From positions 124,001 through 188,000 of the forward strand of contig NW_026516724.1 in assembly GCF_025766255.1 (NCBI RefSeq): DNA of 64,000 nt, given 5' to 3'. Both the position numbers and the translations under genes were made by a program. The notes beneath the pieces were generated by a model, which was not told the DNA's origin, searched no databases, and worked only from the letters and a program-made list of their open reading frames with translations. Positions 33,973 through 46,801 of the stretch are shown piece by piece. Position 1 is the first letter of the stretch; every line of letters begins with the position of its first letter. The DNA comes from Zychaea mexicana (Eukaryota; Mucoromycota; Mucoromycetes; Mucorales; Lichtheimiaceae).

Positions 33973-35320
33973 CTATTTTACCAGAAATTTCATCCTCTTT
34001 TTGAATTTTCTATAACTTAGTATTCTTTCTACTTCAAAATTTTCTTCATCATTTTCACTTTCCAGATCCATGATTAATTCATTTGATCTTTGCATATTAT
34101 TATATTCAAAATAATTATATAAGTAATCTAATTGTCTATTATTCATTTCCACTAGTTTTACCAAGTCTAACTTGTATATAATATTATCTACTTCTTTATT
34201 TGGATTAGGATAATTAAAGTTTTCATTAGACCATAAAATATGGTTTGGTTTTATAGGTATAATATAAATATTAACAAACTTTTGTATATTTAATCATAAA
34301 AGTACTAATTTCAATTATATATTATATATTTTTATATCTGTTATTTTACAATTTCTTTCATTATTATTAAATCTTTTAAATTTATTACCAAGTAAACCAA
34401 AATAACTTCCAATTTTACTTCTGAAGCTACCAAATGTCTCATTATATAATATTTCATCATCAGTTAACTCCCCATTTTTATTTTTTCTAATTGGAAACAT
34501 AAAATTACTTGTATTTATATTATCGATTCCTTTTTTATCACAATTTTCTATAAATTTTTCAAAGTAATAATAATATCTACCATCAAATGCAAGACAATCA
34601 TTTTCATTTAATTTATTTTCTAATTTCATTTCTAAAAACATTTGACCATCATTATAATTTCTATATGGTTTGCTTTCAGAAACATATATTGCAAATTTAT
34701 TACCATCACAAACTACTTGTGTCCTTAAGCCACTGTTTTTGAACTTATGTGAATAAAATTTTCTTTTCTTTATATCCTTTTTTAAATAGTCAATTCTACT
34801 ATCATGACCATCTATGAAAAGAGTTTGATTTTTAAATCCTATTGGATTAATTTTTTTTAGCATTAATTATTCTCAAAGCAGTAGATAAAAACATATTTAC
34901 CAATAACTCTGTAAATAATCTATTCAATTCATTTTTATTATTATCCCAAAATTGTTTATATATTTCATGAAATGAAGAAGATGGTATAAAATCTTCCATA
35001 TCTCTGATGGAATTTCCTATAACTAAATGATATAAAATCAAGAAACCTTTTTCCATAAATACATATGGTCGTTTATAATCATATTTATCAAATATTTATT
35101 AAAAAAAAGAACACAGGAATATACCCTATTTTACTAATAAGTTCTTCTTTTACTTTTTCTATGTTATCATTACTTTTAATCTCTTCTCTATGCTTATAAT
35201 TAGATAGTTTTATAGGATAATTCATATCTAAGAAGTACTAATATTTACTATTTATATTTTGTAATTCATTTGTTAATATCTCTTGTTCTATTTTTATATT
35301 AAGAATAAATTTAATTTTTA
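33973..35320 (-). pseudogene. DDE_Tnp_4-like transposase, broken
   Basis: Minus-strand pieces in order: 35056-34847 (YKQFWDNNKNELNRLFTELL), 34863-34315 (main catalytic part) and 34164-33973 (acidic C-terminal tail). The middle piece has LFIDGHDSRIDY, FYSHKFKNSGLRTQVV, YNDGQMFLEMKLEN and FGSFRSKIGSYFG, laid out like the Asp, Asp and Glu-region blocks of DDE_Tnp_4 transposases. A frameshift separates the first two pieces near 34855 and stops separate the third. Further AT-rich coding remnants extend to about 35320. The inverted ends surround it, so it is the dead transposase of this element. Confidence 0.65.
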
Positions 35321-35532
35321 ATTAATTACATAAGGTCAATAACTATGATACCCTTTAGAAATTTCTGGTAAAATGGAAAAACTATGATGAAACATACAAT
35401 GAATGGGTGTGGCAAGAAAGCTTTAATGAAACATTAATACAGTAATAGATAAGTATTTAGAAACAGTTAATTTTTAAAATTTATTTGAAATATTAATGTT
35501 TAGATTATATTAGGATGTCCTCCTATCTATAG

Positions 35533-36508
35533 CATTGCACAGTTTGACGATTGGAAATCCGAAGTAGAAGAATCCAAGACAACTGTATACCGTTGCTTTG
35601 CAGTTCTTCTAGATTGTCTGTTTAGAAATACGGCTGTCATAATAAAAGAGTAAGAAGTATCTGGGGCATAATGAGAGCAAAACATGCCACGCAGATTATT
35701 GACTTTTCTTTTGTACTGGCTTTATAGTGGATAATGTGTTGCACAAACCACCAAGGATACCATGATCATTTTGCAAGCTCTTGCTGGGTACATTTCGACA
35801 TCTAATCAACCTAAACCGTATGGTAGCAAAATTGACCTGCTTGCAGCAACTTGCTTGGATGGGGAGCAGTACGACTTGTGCAGTAATGAGTGGAAGCGAG
35901 GAGGCGTTTGTGATTCAATATTACTCAAGCAACAAGCCAAAAATTTACGAACAAATGCTGCCATTTTGTCAAAATTAATCAAGTTAGGCTACTCAGATTG
36001 GATGGTAGCTATTGATTGGGCAGGTGAGTAGAATCTTCCATTTAATTTTTTTGCCTCCCATATTTCTACATCGACTCTCTTAATTAATAATCACCACTAA
36101 TGATGGAATAGGTGTGAACCACTATGCATATACCCTTTCTCTCAGTAACGACACCTTTGTAGCAAAACCATATGAAAACCTTATGATACCAAAACGAAGT
36201 ACACAGTTGAAAACTTTCAAGAACACACTTAACTTTCTTTTTAAATGGAGGGTAAGCACTGAACAATAACAACCCTATATTTAAAATGCATTCCAATTTT
36301 TTTCTTACTGAAACAATTTCTACATGTGACATAGAACATGTTGGATAAAATGGCTGCACAAATTGATGTTCAACCGAACGAAAATCCTCTCCGTGGAATC
36401 GTAGATTTCACAAGTCATACAACCACCACTAAAGTACCTACTATCATCATCACACCCACACTGGGCAAGAGAAAAATTGACGAAGTTGACCAGGACAATG
36501 GCGAATAA
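35533..36508 (+). pseudogene. exons 8-11 of the repeated gene, copy B
   Basis: Resumes after the transposon: IAQFDDWKSEVEESKT (exon 8), DNVLHK-like start then YGSKIDLLAATC and SNEWKRGG (exon 9), NHYAYTLSLSND (exon 10), and NMLDKMAAQIDVQPNE to the stop (exon 11). Exon 9 starts with a TGGATAATG change that removes a Glu codon of copy A (GGAGAA). Splice sites of exons 8-11 otherwise match copy A. Confidence 0.6.
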
Positions 36509-39500
36509 TAACTCTTAGTATCAACTCATTCATCCTTTTTTTTACATTTTTCCCAATCTTCACCAAAACATTTGCTACATAGTTTCTACATTTTTTTGAA
36601 TACCCATGACCAATACTATACTATAACTGTACTCCAGTTAACAAATAAACACGTATTGACAAGTAAAATGATTGCATTATAGTAGTGTTGGGGCTTAGAC
36701 CAAAGTGGGGTACTGTATTTGGTTATTTCAACAATAATATATACATAGAAACGAATACAATAAAAACGGACCGATCAATCCCTCGAGACTCGATTATCAT
36801 ACATAGTTTGATAATAAGATAGGAAATTTGAATCAAGTTACTTTTGCACTGATTTTTTACAATGACGTTTGATATTTTTTTATTATTTGATGATGTGGGT
36901 GATGGACGATAGAGCCGGGTACTTTCCATTAAATGTTATTCTTGATCTGAGGTATCTTAGGCTTGGCCACGATACTTTTTTTGTTCTTTGTTTAGTTTGA
37001 TGGCGCGTAAGACATCGTTATGCGATGAACAAAATTTGCTTTACAGAATTGAGAATTGCTTACTGCCATATTTATTATGGTTTTGAGCTTTAACTTTTGT
37101 ACGACCTAGGATAAAGGGACATCGTAACAACACAAAGAATAGCAACTATAAGGGATACAAAATGATCAATCAAGTATGATGTCTAATCTGTTTCTATCCA
37201 CGAAGAACGCTTTCAGTGAATGCAGAAAGAGACACACTACTCACTGCGAAACTGAATAGAAACCGGAACCAACTGGTATCGTGCACTGCGCTACTAGTGA
37301 TAAACCATATGAATGCTGTGAAGACATACTGTATTACCACGTTCACTTGGGGCGTTCTTCTTTCAATCGAATCAATTACTACCTGAGAGACGTGCTAACA
37401 GATAGATTCCCTCAGCAACCAATATGACAGACACTCTAAAAAGTAGAACATTCATACACCTTCACCGTCAGTTAACTGTATTCCTTGGTATGTTCCCCAC
37501 GTCACACGCTTTCGTTGAATGCAGAAAGAGACAAGCTACTCACAGCGAGACTGAATAGAAATTGGAACCAGCAGGTATCGTGCACTGCGCTACTAGTGAT
37601 AAACCATATGAATGCAGTGCAGACATACTTTATTACCACGTTCACTTGGGGGCGTTCTTCTTTCAATCGAATCAACTACTACCTGAGAGACGTGCTAACA
37701 GATAGATTCCCTTGTCAATTCGTTCCAAGGTAAAAAGATGGTTCCGATAATGTTTAAGTTAAAATTGGAGCTAGAAAAAAAGGGATTTAGCAGCGACATA
37801 TTTTGCCTATTATGTATTAAATTACACAAAGAATAGAAGATAAATATACCATTGAAGTGTCTTGATAGAATCAAAATTATGGTTTAGCTTAACCAAAGAA
37901 TATTCTCAATCTGTAAAACAACACCTAATAACTCGGCTTGGCTGGTATTCTGAAAGAACCCTATCTTGCGCTGGTAGGAAAAAGCCGTCACGTCCAGCAT
38001 AGTACACTGCAGGCTCGTAAAAGCATTCTCTCTACGGTCTTGGTCTACCATGCACAATTGACAGTAAATGAGACGCAAATGAAGACTGTTCATCGTAGAG
38101 AAGAATGGAAATTATCATGCAAATAATTTTTACTTTTCAATTGTTATTATTATAATCAATGTATGTGTTTTCATAGCTCGGAAGGACGGACTTTATTTTG
38201 GCAAACATACCCCAAGACAAGCCATGAGTGATGAAATAGAGCCACATCTGTTGGTGGAGGGGATTAGTGTAATAAGTTTATATATAGGACCGAGGAATAA
38301 TGGAGGCTTCGACATGGCGTAAAAGGGGCTCAATGTATTCTTGTTAACTAAGACTGAAAAGTAGTCACGGATGAGCAGCAACCAAGTAAGCTCTATTGTA
38401 GGTAGGTGACACTGTCGTTGGGTTGTTGACATCTATAATGGGCCCCCAGCCTTTCGCAGTAGTGAAGGTCTCAATAAGCTGCTGCAAAAAGTAAGGAATT
38501 CGCAACAACTGGGGTGACCGATTTTTGTTGCTGATTTCAACAGTACCTTATCACGGTTTGTATATCCTTAAGTAGCTGTGTACATAGCGGACAACAATAT
38601 CGTTCATTATATTTGCTGTACTGAGGTTCTTTAGAAAGCTTCCATGACAGAGTTCTAATAACGGCGATACTTGTCAGTTTCAGTACTTTATTAGGATCAA
38701 TTGAGACCTGAATACAGCGAAGTTTCAAGTAAACATCATGATAGAGTTGCTCGTCTTAGTGTCGTGTTGCTTTTGTTTTTTGTTTTTTTCTTGCGTAAGG
38801 GGAGTTGGGCGGGGGGCTGCTTCTCTTCTTTCTCGTTGTCGTTGATGCATGCTGCTTTGGTACCGGAAAAACCTTATAGCCATCACTTTTACTCCACGTT
38901 ATTATATTCCTGTCTCATCTTCTTCTTTACTTCATGAATTAGAGCTTCTGGTAAGGGATATTGTGGTCCATATGATGTTACACCTTCTGGTGTTTCTAGT
39001 CGCACTACCGACTCAGGAATTATACAGAATGATACGAGCGTTGGCATCTAGGCGAGGCCGAATGGCGTCATAGAATTGAGCCTGTTGCTGTTTATTGCCT
39101 GCAGGCGATTTATTCGGTTTTGGTACTTCTTTACTGGTCTCATCACTTACAAGTAGTTTACGACTGTCATCTCACGATGTTGGCTTCTTCTCGTTGTACT
39201 ATTGTTCGCCATGCTCTTTTCCATTACCTTCCTATATTTTATTTAGATGCACGTCTTCAGGTTACTTTCCCAATAATCCCTTAATTTCGTGTCGTTCTTG
39301 GTCTTAGAAGGTTTCCTCGTGACTATCATCTATTCTCCATAGAGTTTGATCATTAGAAATGACAAGCAGTAACACTTGGCCGTTTCCTAAAAAAATCCAA
39401 GGATACAAATTTCGGAAATTAATGTCTCTGAATAGTTAATCATGTAACCGAACCAAAATCCGTTTTTCTGAATAGAATGCTAATCAAGCTCTGATTGATA

Positions 39501-39911
39501 AATAACTATAAAATTACTACTGCTATGTCTGCACGCACACTATATATAATAGCACGCTATGTTGTACTGTAGCCTTTTCTGTTATATTATCTCAACTTCT
39601 CTAGCTGAATTATGTATTAATGATTTTTTTTCATGGAGCCTTCCATCCCTGGATGGTTAGCATCATTCTTTTGCAGTGTCGATGCTGATATCTTCTCTGT
39701 ATCTGTCTAATTTCGTAACATGACATGTGCAACTACTAATATAAACACTCATTTTTTAATACTTACTTTTTATCTTGTGGTCAAGGTAGAAAAGTTTGGT
39801 AAGACATATAAATATGTCACTGTAGGAAAGAAAAAAGCTTAATATACCTTAAAAACCTAAAATGTGGAAAAAACCTAAAACGGGCAAATTAAGGTATATT
39901 AAGGTTTTTTT
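36509..39911. repeat. downstream spacer of unit 2
   Basis: Near-identical copy of 20637-24035, including the 296-bp tandem duplication (about 37200-37725) and the decayed minus-strand gene (38191-39341). Differences are scattered single bases, mainly transitions. No intact gene. Confidence 0.65.
38191..39341 (-). pseudogene. decayed gene remnant, unit 2 copy
   Basis: Counterpart of 22315-23465 with the same protein-like stretches (VSIDPNKVLKLTSIAVIRTL, FYDAIRPRLDANARI) and the same interruptions, so the gene was already broken before duplication. Family unknown. Confidence 0.35.
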
Positions 39912-41288
39912 AAATTTATAAAAACAAAATGGTTCAGGACATAATACCAAAACTTTAAGCCCTGGCAAAACTAAAAAATCTAAGAGTAAATCTTTGAAGT
40001 TTTTAAATAGATAAGATTGTCTAATTTAATTTAAACAATCAAATTTAGTATAGAAGAGATTAATACCTAAAGTTTAATTTATCATAAAATAAATTTGATT
40101 AATTAAGCACATAAGTGTTTTAAAGGCTTGATACATAAGTACCCAAGTATTTTTTTTCTTACATAACGTAGAAACGACTTGATCAACTTATCCATATCAT
40201 CCAATTCGTTACATGTTGATGTATGCTTTTCGTCTTCGTCTTCTTCGTCATTATCCACCTCTCCACTATTATATCCGCTTTCTGAATCAAGGATTCTGCG
40301 TACTCGTTTTCCAGCTTGTTTCGAGGCACTTTGGATAGCTTTTAGTCCTTGTACGTGGGAGCTTTGTAAAGTATCTCGTTATAGAAGCATGAAAGTGAGA
40401 GTGAGTAAAAAAAATCAATATGTTGAAGTGTAATGTAGTGGATATTAGATGAATAAATATGCAAAATTTACCAATTATTTCAACTCTTGTAGATGCTTTG
40501 TCCATGTTTTCTTGCAGAATTTCGATGGTCTTGTAGATACAGCAAACAAAAAATAATAATAACAATAACAAAGTATTAGCTTTTGAAAAATATATACCAT
40601 CCAATGTCTAAAGATAAACACCTTATATTCAGGTCAGGTCGAAATTCACACACTGCCATGACAAACTGGTTCTTCCAATGATTAAAATATCCCTAGGGCA
40701 TTGTGATTGATGTCGATGTAGAAAGATATGCAAGCTGGTCTGCATTCTTGGTGACAAAACCGATCATTGAGGGGTTCTTGGTTTTTTTAATGTAGTTGTG
40801 CAATTCTGCAAAAGATAAGGATCAATAAAATAGCTACAACGTAAAATAAAAAAAAATTATGCTTACCATCATATCCAACATGTGCTCCCATGTTGAAGGC
40901 AAGATGCTTGCAAGTGTTAAACAAAGAAAGAGTTGGCTACGTGACTTGATACACTCTAGCAAGTTGTAGAAGGGGAACGCGGCATTACTGCAGACCTACA
41001 AATTTTACTTCGCATTAGTCCTCTACTTTTGGATTATAGGGTCCTGTGACCAGTAAACTATTTGCAACATAAAAGAAACAGAGCTGCTCGAGCGACCAAA
41101 TTTCCCTTGCGTAGACCAAATTTTTACATATAGGAGTTTAAACATCCGTTACATATGTCCCCACTACTATCTTCACTCCTTCGGTTGACTAAACGTCTCC
41201 CCACACCGATTTCCAGATTTTTCCTTACAAACTGTAATTTCTTGCGTAGACTAAAAAAAAAGTGGAAGTGTAGTTCTTTATGTAGACC
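39912..41288 (-). repeat. unit 2 inverted-repeat arm, left
   Basis: Same 1377-bp arm as 24036-25412, with exons 4-1 reversed (about 40163-40906) and 225 bp of NUMT start. It pairs with 42073-44866, where the Merlin transposon interrupts the partner. Confidence 0.85.
40163..40906 (-). pseudogene. exons 4-1 of the repeated gene, inverted partial copy, unit 2
   Basis: Minus-strand copy equivalent to 24287-25030, ending at the exon 4 donor next to inverted NUMT DNA. The ATG of copy A is missing here too. Confidence 0.6.
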
Positions 41289-42072
41289 AAAAAAAAATAT
41301 AATAAAACTCTACTATCAGTGATAGCAAATACTCCATTGCGACTTGTCATCAGCTGCAAGCACAAGCACTCAAGAATTACTTGAAACATTGCTGCGCCAG
41401 CTACTTCTTTACAAGAGCTGTATTTTACAGCAACATTGAAATGTATATATACTAGTAGCTCCTATGATATAGTAACAATTATGTTTATATTTTATAACCT
41501 AGATACTATGGGTCTGGAGGCAAGAAAATAATCGCAAAAACACTTCAAGACATACTACTGGTACACAAGATCGATGCTGCGAATGAGCACATCAAACCGA
41601 TGGATACTCCGGAATATATAGCCTCCCGCTCTTGTTCCAGAGGTTAGGATGCGCCTAGTTAGGGAAGATCTTGAGTCGCCTGTTGAGACAGAAGAAGATT
41701 GTGATTGCACCATTAGCCTAGCATAAGAACACAGTCCCCTTAGCAATATGGCGCTTCTCTACATGGAGCGTAGCGTTGACTACAGTTTTTTAAATATCCA
41801 GATGACGATGACTCAGACAGTGAAGATTAGGGCAACCAAGAGCATCATATACTCTAATAAATAAAAAGCAGGACCATACTTTATCTTCTCCAATATATCC
41901 CTATACACTTTCATTTAATCTTCTCTTTTTTTCTCTTTCTCTATACTCTTCTAATAAAAAAAGAAAAAGAATAATGTCTAGAAAAAGTTGTCAACCCTGA
42001 GTGGTAAATGGCTACCACTGGATATTATACCTCACTTACTGAACATCACTATAAGGCAACATAATAAAGGTT
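41289..42072. other. unit 2 loop between inverted arms
   Basis: Copy of the unit 1 loop (25413-26196) with a few substitutions and the same exon-like remnant (YYGSGGKKIIAKTLQDILL). Nothing else recognised. Confidence 0.4.
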
Positions 42073-42228
42073 GGTCTACACAAAGAACTACACTTCCACT
42101 TTTTTTTTTAGTCTACGCAAGAAATTACAGATGGATATTTATTAAAATAGTTGACATATTCTAAATATAGTAATACTTAAATTTGTTTTTTAATTATTTT
42201 TTTTAATTATCAAATTTATAAAACTTTT

Positions 42229-42576
42229 TTACTCAATATCCATATTATTTTCTAATTTATTTTTTATATTACTGTTTTGAATCTCTTTAATACATTCATT
42301 TGATGATATATATTTATATTCATATTTATTACCATTTAATGATTTTATAATAATTTGTATTAGATTATTTTTTCTATATTTAAAATTTACATCTATTATT
42401 TGATATTGATATTTATTATCATTAAATAACTTTGAAGGAACAAAAGATCTTTTTATATCTTTAATAAATTTTTTATTTAAAAATGGATTATCTGCCATGA
42501 TAATATTATTCCTAATAATTATTTTATTATATATAGATAAATTCAATTTTTTTAATCTTTTAAAAATTGTTTCCAT
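42229..42576 (-). CDS. Lys/Asn-rich hypothetical protein of the Merlin element
   Basis: 115 residues overlapping the 3' end of the transposase frame by 25 bases in another frame, same strand. It begins METIFKRLKKLNL and contains FKYRKNNLIQIIIKSLNGN, suggesting a small beta-rich domain. No family recognised. Its position within the element suggests an accessory product, but extreme AT content also favours chance open frames. Confidence 0.3.
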   Translation of the reverse strand: METIFKRLKKLNLSIYNKIIIRNNIIMADNPFLNKKFIKDIKRSFVPSKLFNDNKYQYQIIDVNFKYRKNNLIQIIIKSLNGNKYEYKYISSNECIKEIQNSNIKNKLENNMDIE

Positions 42577-43430
42577 ATATTATATTCTCGATTTTTTCTT
42601 CTCCATTGAAATTCTTTTAAATATAATATAATATCTTTTTTATTTCTATTTCTAGGAACAATACTTTGCTTCAATCCATTCTAAGTACCTTCTATTGTAT
42701 TAGTATGCACTTTTATAATTGGATCTTTAAAATACTTTTTATGATTTACAGTTTTATGTTTATATCCTATATTTTTTAAATTATTATATCCTTTCCAGCT
42801 ATCAGTATAAATAGTAGTACCTTTTTTAGCATATTTTTCAATAATTTTATCAATACCATCAATATTTCTTTTTTTAATTGGTACTAAAAATAATTTTTTA
42901 TTCTCATTCTTTATTTTATTCTTTAATGTACTTCTTTCAACACCTCCAATAATCCATGCACCTTCAACTCTCTTTCCTTTATTATATTTTCTTTTGGCAA
43001 TTTTTGTCTCATCAATTTCAACTATTTTATTTCTACCTCCAATTTTTCTATTTCTATTAAAATAAATTTTATCTTTTAAGTATTTTCTAAAAATTTTATT
43101 ATAATTTGTTACTGTATTTCTATTAATTTGTAATGTTGCAGCAATACTACTACATAGCATTTTTAATAAAAAGTAATTTAAAATATGTAGCTGAATATTT
43201 AATGGTAATTTCATTTTTGAAAATATAGTATATCTTAATGGGGAAAAAGCTTTACGACATTTATAATTTTTACATCTATATACTTTTATATTTAAATATA
43301 ATTGAGTTTTAGAATTACAATATAAGCATTTATCATATTTATTTATATATTTATTATCAATTAAATATAACAATGCTTTTTCTTCACTACTAAAAATTTC
43401 TTTCAAATTAATATATGGTTCTGTAAACAT
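42552..43430 (-). pseudogene. Merlin transposase with a single premature stop
   Basis: The frame runs 43430 to 42552 (293 codons) with one in-frame TAG at 42683-42681. N-terminal zinc ribbon: CLYCNSKTQ, then YRCKNYKCRKAF. Then FSKMKLPLNIQLHIL and a helix-turn-helix (SIAATLQINRNTV). Catalytic core: VEIDETKIAKRKY with the first Asp, then TIYTDSWKGYNN with the second Asp, then NTIEGT, with the Glu of the third site just before the stop, where the family usually has Trp. After the stop the frame continues with NGLKQSIVPRNRNKK to a natural TAA. One substitution separates this copy from a full-length transposase, so the element is young or recently active. Family assignment is firm. Confidence 0.85.
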
Positions 43431-43879
43431 TTATATATTTCCTTTTATTATATTAAAAAAATTCAATTTTTCTTTTTTTTAATTAAAGTAGCAGAGTTTA
43501 AAATTTGTTTTGTCAATTATCTTAGGATACATCCATTACAGATTGTAAGGAAAAATCTGGAAATCGGTGTGGGGAGACGTTTAGTCAACCGAAGGAGTAA
43601 AGATAGTAGTGGGGACATGTGTAACGGATGTTTAAACTCCTATATGTAAAAATTTGGTCTACGCAAGGGAAATTTGGTCGCTCGAGCAGCTCTGTTTCTT
43701 TTATGTTGCAAATAGTTTGCTGGTCACAGGACCCTATAATCCAAAAGTAGAGGACTAATGCGAAGTAAAATTTGTAGGTCTGCAGTAATGCTGCGTTCCC
43801 CTTCTACAACTTGCTAGAGTGTATCAAGTCACGTAGCCAACTCTTTCTTTGTTTAACACTTGCAAGCATCTTGCCTTCA

Positions 43880-44613
43880 ACGTGGGAGCACATGTTGGAT
43901 ATGATGGTAAGCATAATTTTTTTTTATTTTACGTTGTAGCTATTTTATTGATCCTTATCTTTTGCAGAATTGCACAACTACATTGAAAATAACAAGAACC
44001 CCTCAATGATCGGTTTTGTCACCAAGAATGCTGACCAGCTTGCATATCTTTCTACATCGACATCAATCACAATGCCCCAGGGATATTTTAATCATTGGAA
44101 GAACCAGTTTGCCATGGCAGTGTGTGAATTTCGACCTGACCTGAATATAAGGTGTTTATCTTTAGACATTGGATGGTATATATTTTTTAAAAGCTAATAC
44201 TTTGTTATTGTTATTATTATTTTTTGTTTGCTGTATCTACAAGACCATCGAAATTCTGCAAGAAAACATGGACAAAGCATCTACAAGAGTTGAAATAATT
44301 GGTAAATTTTGCATATTTATTCATCTAATATCCACTACATTACACTTCAACATATTGATTTTTTATACTCACTCTCACTTTCATGCTTCTATAGCTAGAT
44401 ACTTTACAAAGCTCCCACGTACAAGGACTAGAAGCTATCCAAAGTGCCTCGAAACAAGCTGGAAAACGAGTACGCAGAATCCTTGATTCAGAAAGCGGAT
44501 ATAATAGTGGAGGAGAGGTGGATAATGACAAAGAAGACGAAGACGAAAAGCATACATCAACATATAACGAATTGGATGATGTGGATAAGTTGATCAAGTC
44601 GTTTCTACGTTAT
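43880..44613 (+). pseudogene. exons 1-4 of the repeated gene, copy C (5' half)
   Basis: Same exon layout as copies A and B. Exon 2 is open here (NADQLAYLSTSTS), unlike copy B. The start region still lacks copy A's ATG (ACGTGGGAGC). Ends at the GTAAGA donor at 44614, followed after 33 bases by NUMT 2. Confidence 0.6.
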
Positions 44614-45024
44614 GTAAGAAAAAAAAATACTTGGGTACTTGTGTATCAAGCCTTTGAAACACTTATGTGCTTAATTAATCAAATTTATTTTATGATAAAT
44701 TAAACTTTAGGTATTAATCTCTTCTATACTAAATTTGATTGTGTAAATTAAATTAGACAATCTTATCTATTTAAAAACTTTAAAGATTTACTCTTAGATT
44801 TTTTAGTTATACCGGGGCTTAAAGTTTTGGTATTACGTCCTGAACTATTCTGTTTTTATAAATTTTTTGATTTATAAAAACAAAAAGAAAATAGAATTCT
44901 AGATTCCACCTGTAGGGGAGGGAATCTAGGGTCCTCCTAAATTCTTTTTCTAAACTAGCCCAGGCACTGAGTGCCTGGTGCCAAAACCATGCTTAAGAGC
45001 GGGGATCTAGTTGTTAAGTGAGTA

Positions 45025-46501
45025 ATGGTTTTATTTGGAGTATTAACCATGATTTTAGTGATTGCCCTATTCTCCCTTCGAATCCCTACAATTGATTTTA
45101 ACTGAATTACTGTAATTTTATTACTTTTCTCGACATTATTATCATATAATACACTTGATATTGATTTAGTAGGTTCAGGAGTAAGTGTATTCGGTGGATT
45201 ATTTCAAGTTACTACAATTACTCAAAGTATTGATGTATTCATTTATCTATTAGGAGCCTTAGTGCTTTTATTAGGAGAAACTCCACTTTAGTAAGTAAAG
45301 GTAAAGGATTATCAGTACTAGTAGAATATCCTCTTATTGCATTATTTTCTATATTAGGTATAAGTAGTTTAATTTCAAGTACTGACTTAGTTTCTATGTT
45401 CCTATCTATTGAACTATAAGTTTTGCTGTTTATATTTTAGCGACTATTTATAGAGAATCTGAATCAGCTACAGTTGCAGGATTTAAATATTTTTTATTAG
45501 GAAGTTTATCTTCAGCTTTGATTTTATTAGGAAGTAGTCTATTATATGGTTTCACAGGACTAACTAGTTTTGAAGGATTATATATGCTATGTTCAACTAC
45601 AACAGTTAACCATACTATTGAAATTAGTGTATTATTAATGGTTATAGGTTTATTATTCAAAGTATCAGCAGCTCTCTTCCATAGTTGGGCTCCAGATGTT
45701 TATTTATAGTGTACCAACTGTAGTAACAGCTTGGTTGACAACTATGCCTAAAGTCTCCTTATTAGTATTTATTTTAGAATTCCAAGGATTTACTCAATTA
45801 AGGAATTGGTCTTCATGGACATATTTACTATTAAAGTATTAATTAGTTCTTTATTATCATTAGTGATTGGTACTATTGGAGGATTAGCTCAATATAGACT
45901 TAAACGATTATTAACATTTAGTACTATTTCTCGTGTTGGATTCTAATTATTAGCATTAGCTATTAATAGTGAAGAATCAGTAGAATCATTTTTATTCTAT
46001 CTAGTTCAATATTCATCAACAAATGTAAACATATTCTTCATTTTGATTGCCTTTGGATATTTATTACAAACTAAAGGATTATCAACATATTCACCAGTTC
46101 AATATATTAATCAACTTAAAGGTCAATTTAAAACAAATCCTTTACTTGGATTAAGTTTAGCTATTTGTTTATTCTCTATGGCTGGTATTCCTCCATTAGT
46201 AGGATTCTTTGGTAAACAGATGGTTTTATATGCAGCTACTCATAATGGTAATTTCTTCTTAGCTTTAGTAGCAGTAGTAGTAAGTGTAGTAAGTGCAGCT
46301 TATTATTTAAGAGTTATTAAAGTAATTCATTTTGATCCTTTAAATGTTACTGAAACAGTTGAAACAAATAAAGGAGAATTAACAACTTCAAGTAGTTTAG
46401 TAATTGCAACTATTACTCTTCTACTTATTTTCTTTATTTTAAATCCAATACCATTATTAAATAGTGTACACTTACTCACTTTAAATCTATTCTATTGGTA
46501 A
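45025..46501 (+). pseudogene. nad2: mitochondrial nad2 in NUMT 2
   Basis: Full-length relative of 27737-29214 with the same shared lesions (frameshift after SMFLSIEL, damage after DVYL). It keeps ancestral-looking bases at some sites altered in NUMT 1 ([34 protein letters not shown]) and has its own one-base loss in LLGE near 45280. Confidence 0.85.
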
Positions 46502-46801
46502 TAAGTACATTAACATTACTTGTTTTATTTATTCCAGTACAGTGAACCCCCGCTTTTTGCACCCCCGTTTATTGCAGATCCCCACTTATTGCAACTTTTT
46601 TGAGCAGATTCCCGCTCAATACTTAGTAAAATTGCAGATTCCTCGGTTTTTGCAGATTGCAACACGGAAATCGGGACCTGCAATTTCTCGCTTCAGCCTT
46701 ATATATTGTATATTAATCTCAAGCTTCAGAGACAGTGAGACTCGAACCAGTGACAAAAGAGATACACTATTGTATTCTATTATTTAAGAGCTTTTAAACT
46801 A
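46498..46801 (+). pseudogene. nad3: nad3 start and left part of the 383-bp MITE in NUMT 2
   Basis: The first codons of nad3 (STLTLLVLFIPV) are followed at 46540 by the pogo-like MITE, which is itself interrupted after TTTTAAAC by the 8.6-kb transposon. The MITE resumes at 55395 and ends at 55523. Confidence 0.7.

Larger units (their letters stand above)
33409..35523. mobile_element. composite insertion: foldback plus DDE_Tnp_4-like transposon
   Basis: Copy A reads ATTACTATCTATAGC at this place (about 19645). Copy B reads ATTACTAT, then 2115 bp, then TATCTATAGC, so a TAT duplication flanks the whole insert. Two parts are visible: an almost perfect palindrome (33411-33776) and an element with about 165-bp inverted ends starting GGAGGATATCCTGACATAAT (33831, matched at 35523). 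Both share a GGAGGACAT-like tip, so the palindrome may be a relative moved by the same enzyme. The 54 bp between them belong to neither. Confidence 0.7.
42133..43534. mobile_element. Merlin-type DNA transposon, 1402 bp, 9-bp target duplication
   Basis: Inverted ends begin GGATATTTATTAAAATAGTT (left) and GGATGTATCCTAAGATAATT (right, complement strand), about 24 bp of imperfect match. ATTACAGAT flanks both sides (42124-42132 and 43535-43543), and unit 1 has a single near-identical ATGACAGAT at the same place. Merlin elements make 8-9 bp duplications and encode an IS1016-like transposase, which fits. The element is far more AT-rich than its flanks. Confidence 0.88.
42073..44866 (+). repeat. unit 2 inverted-repeat arm, right (split by Merlin)
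   Basis: Equivalent to 26197-27578 plus the 1.41-kb Merlin insertion near its loop-proximal end. It continues directly into NUMT 2. Confidence 0.8.
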
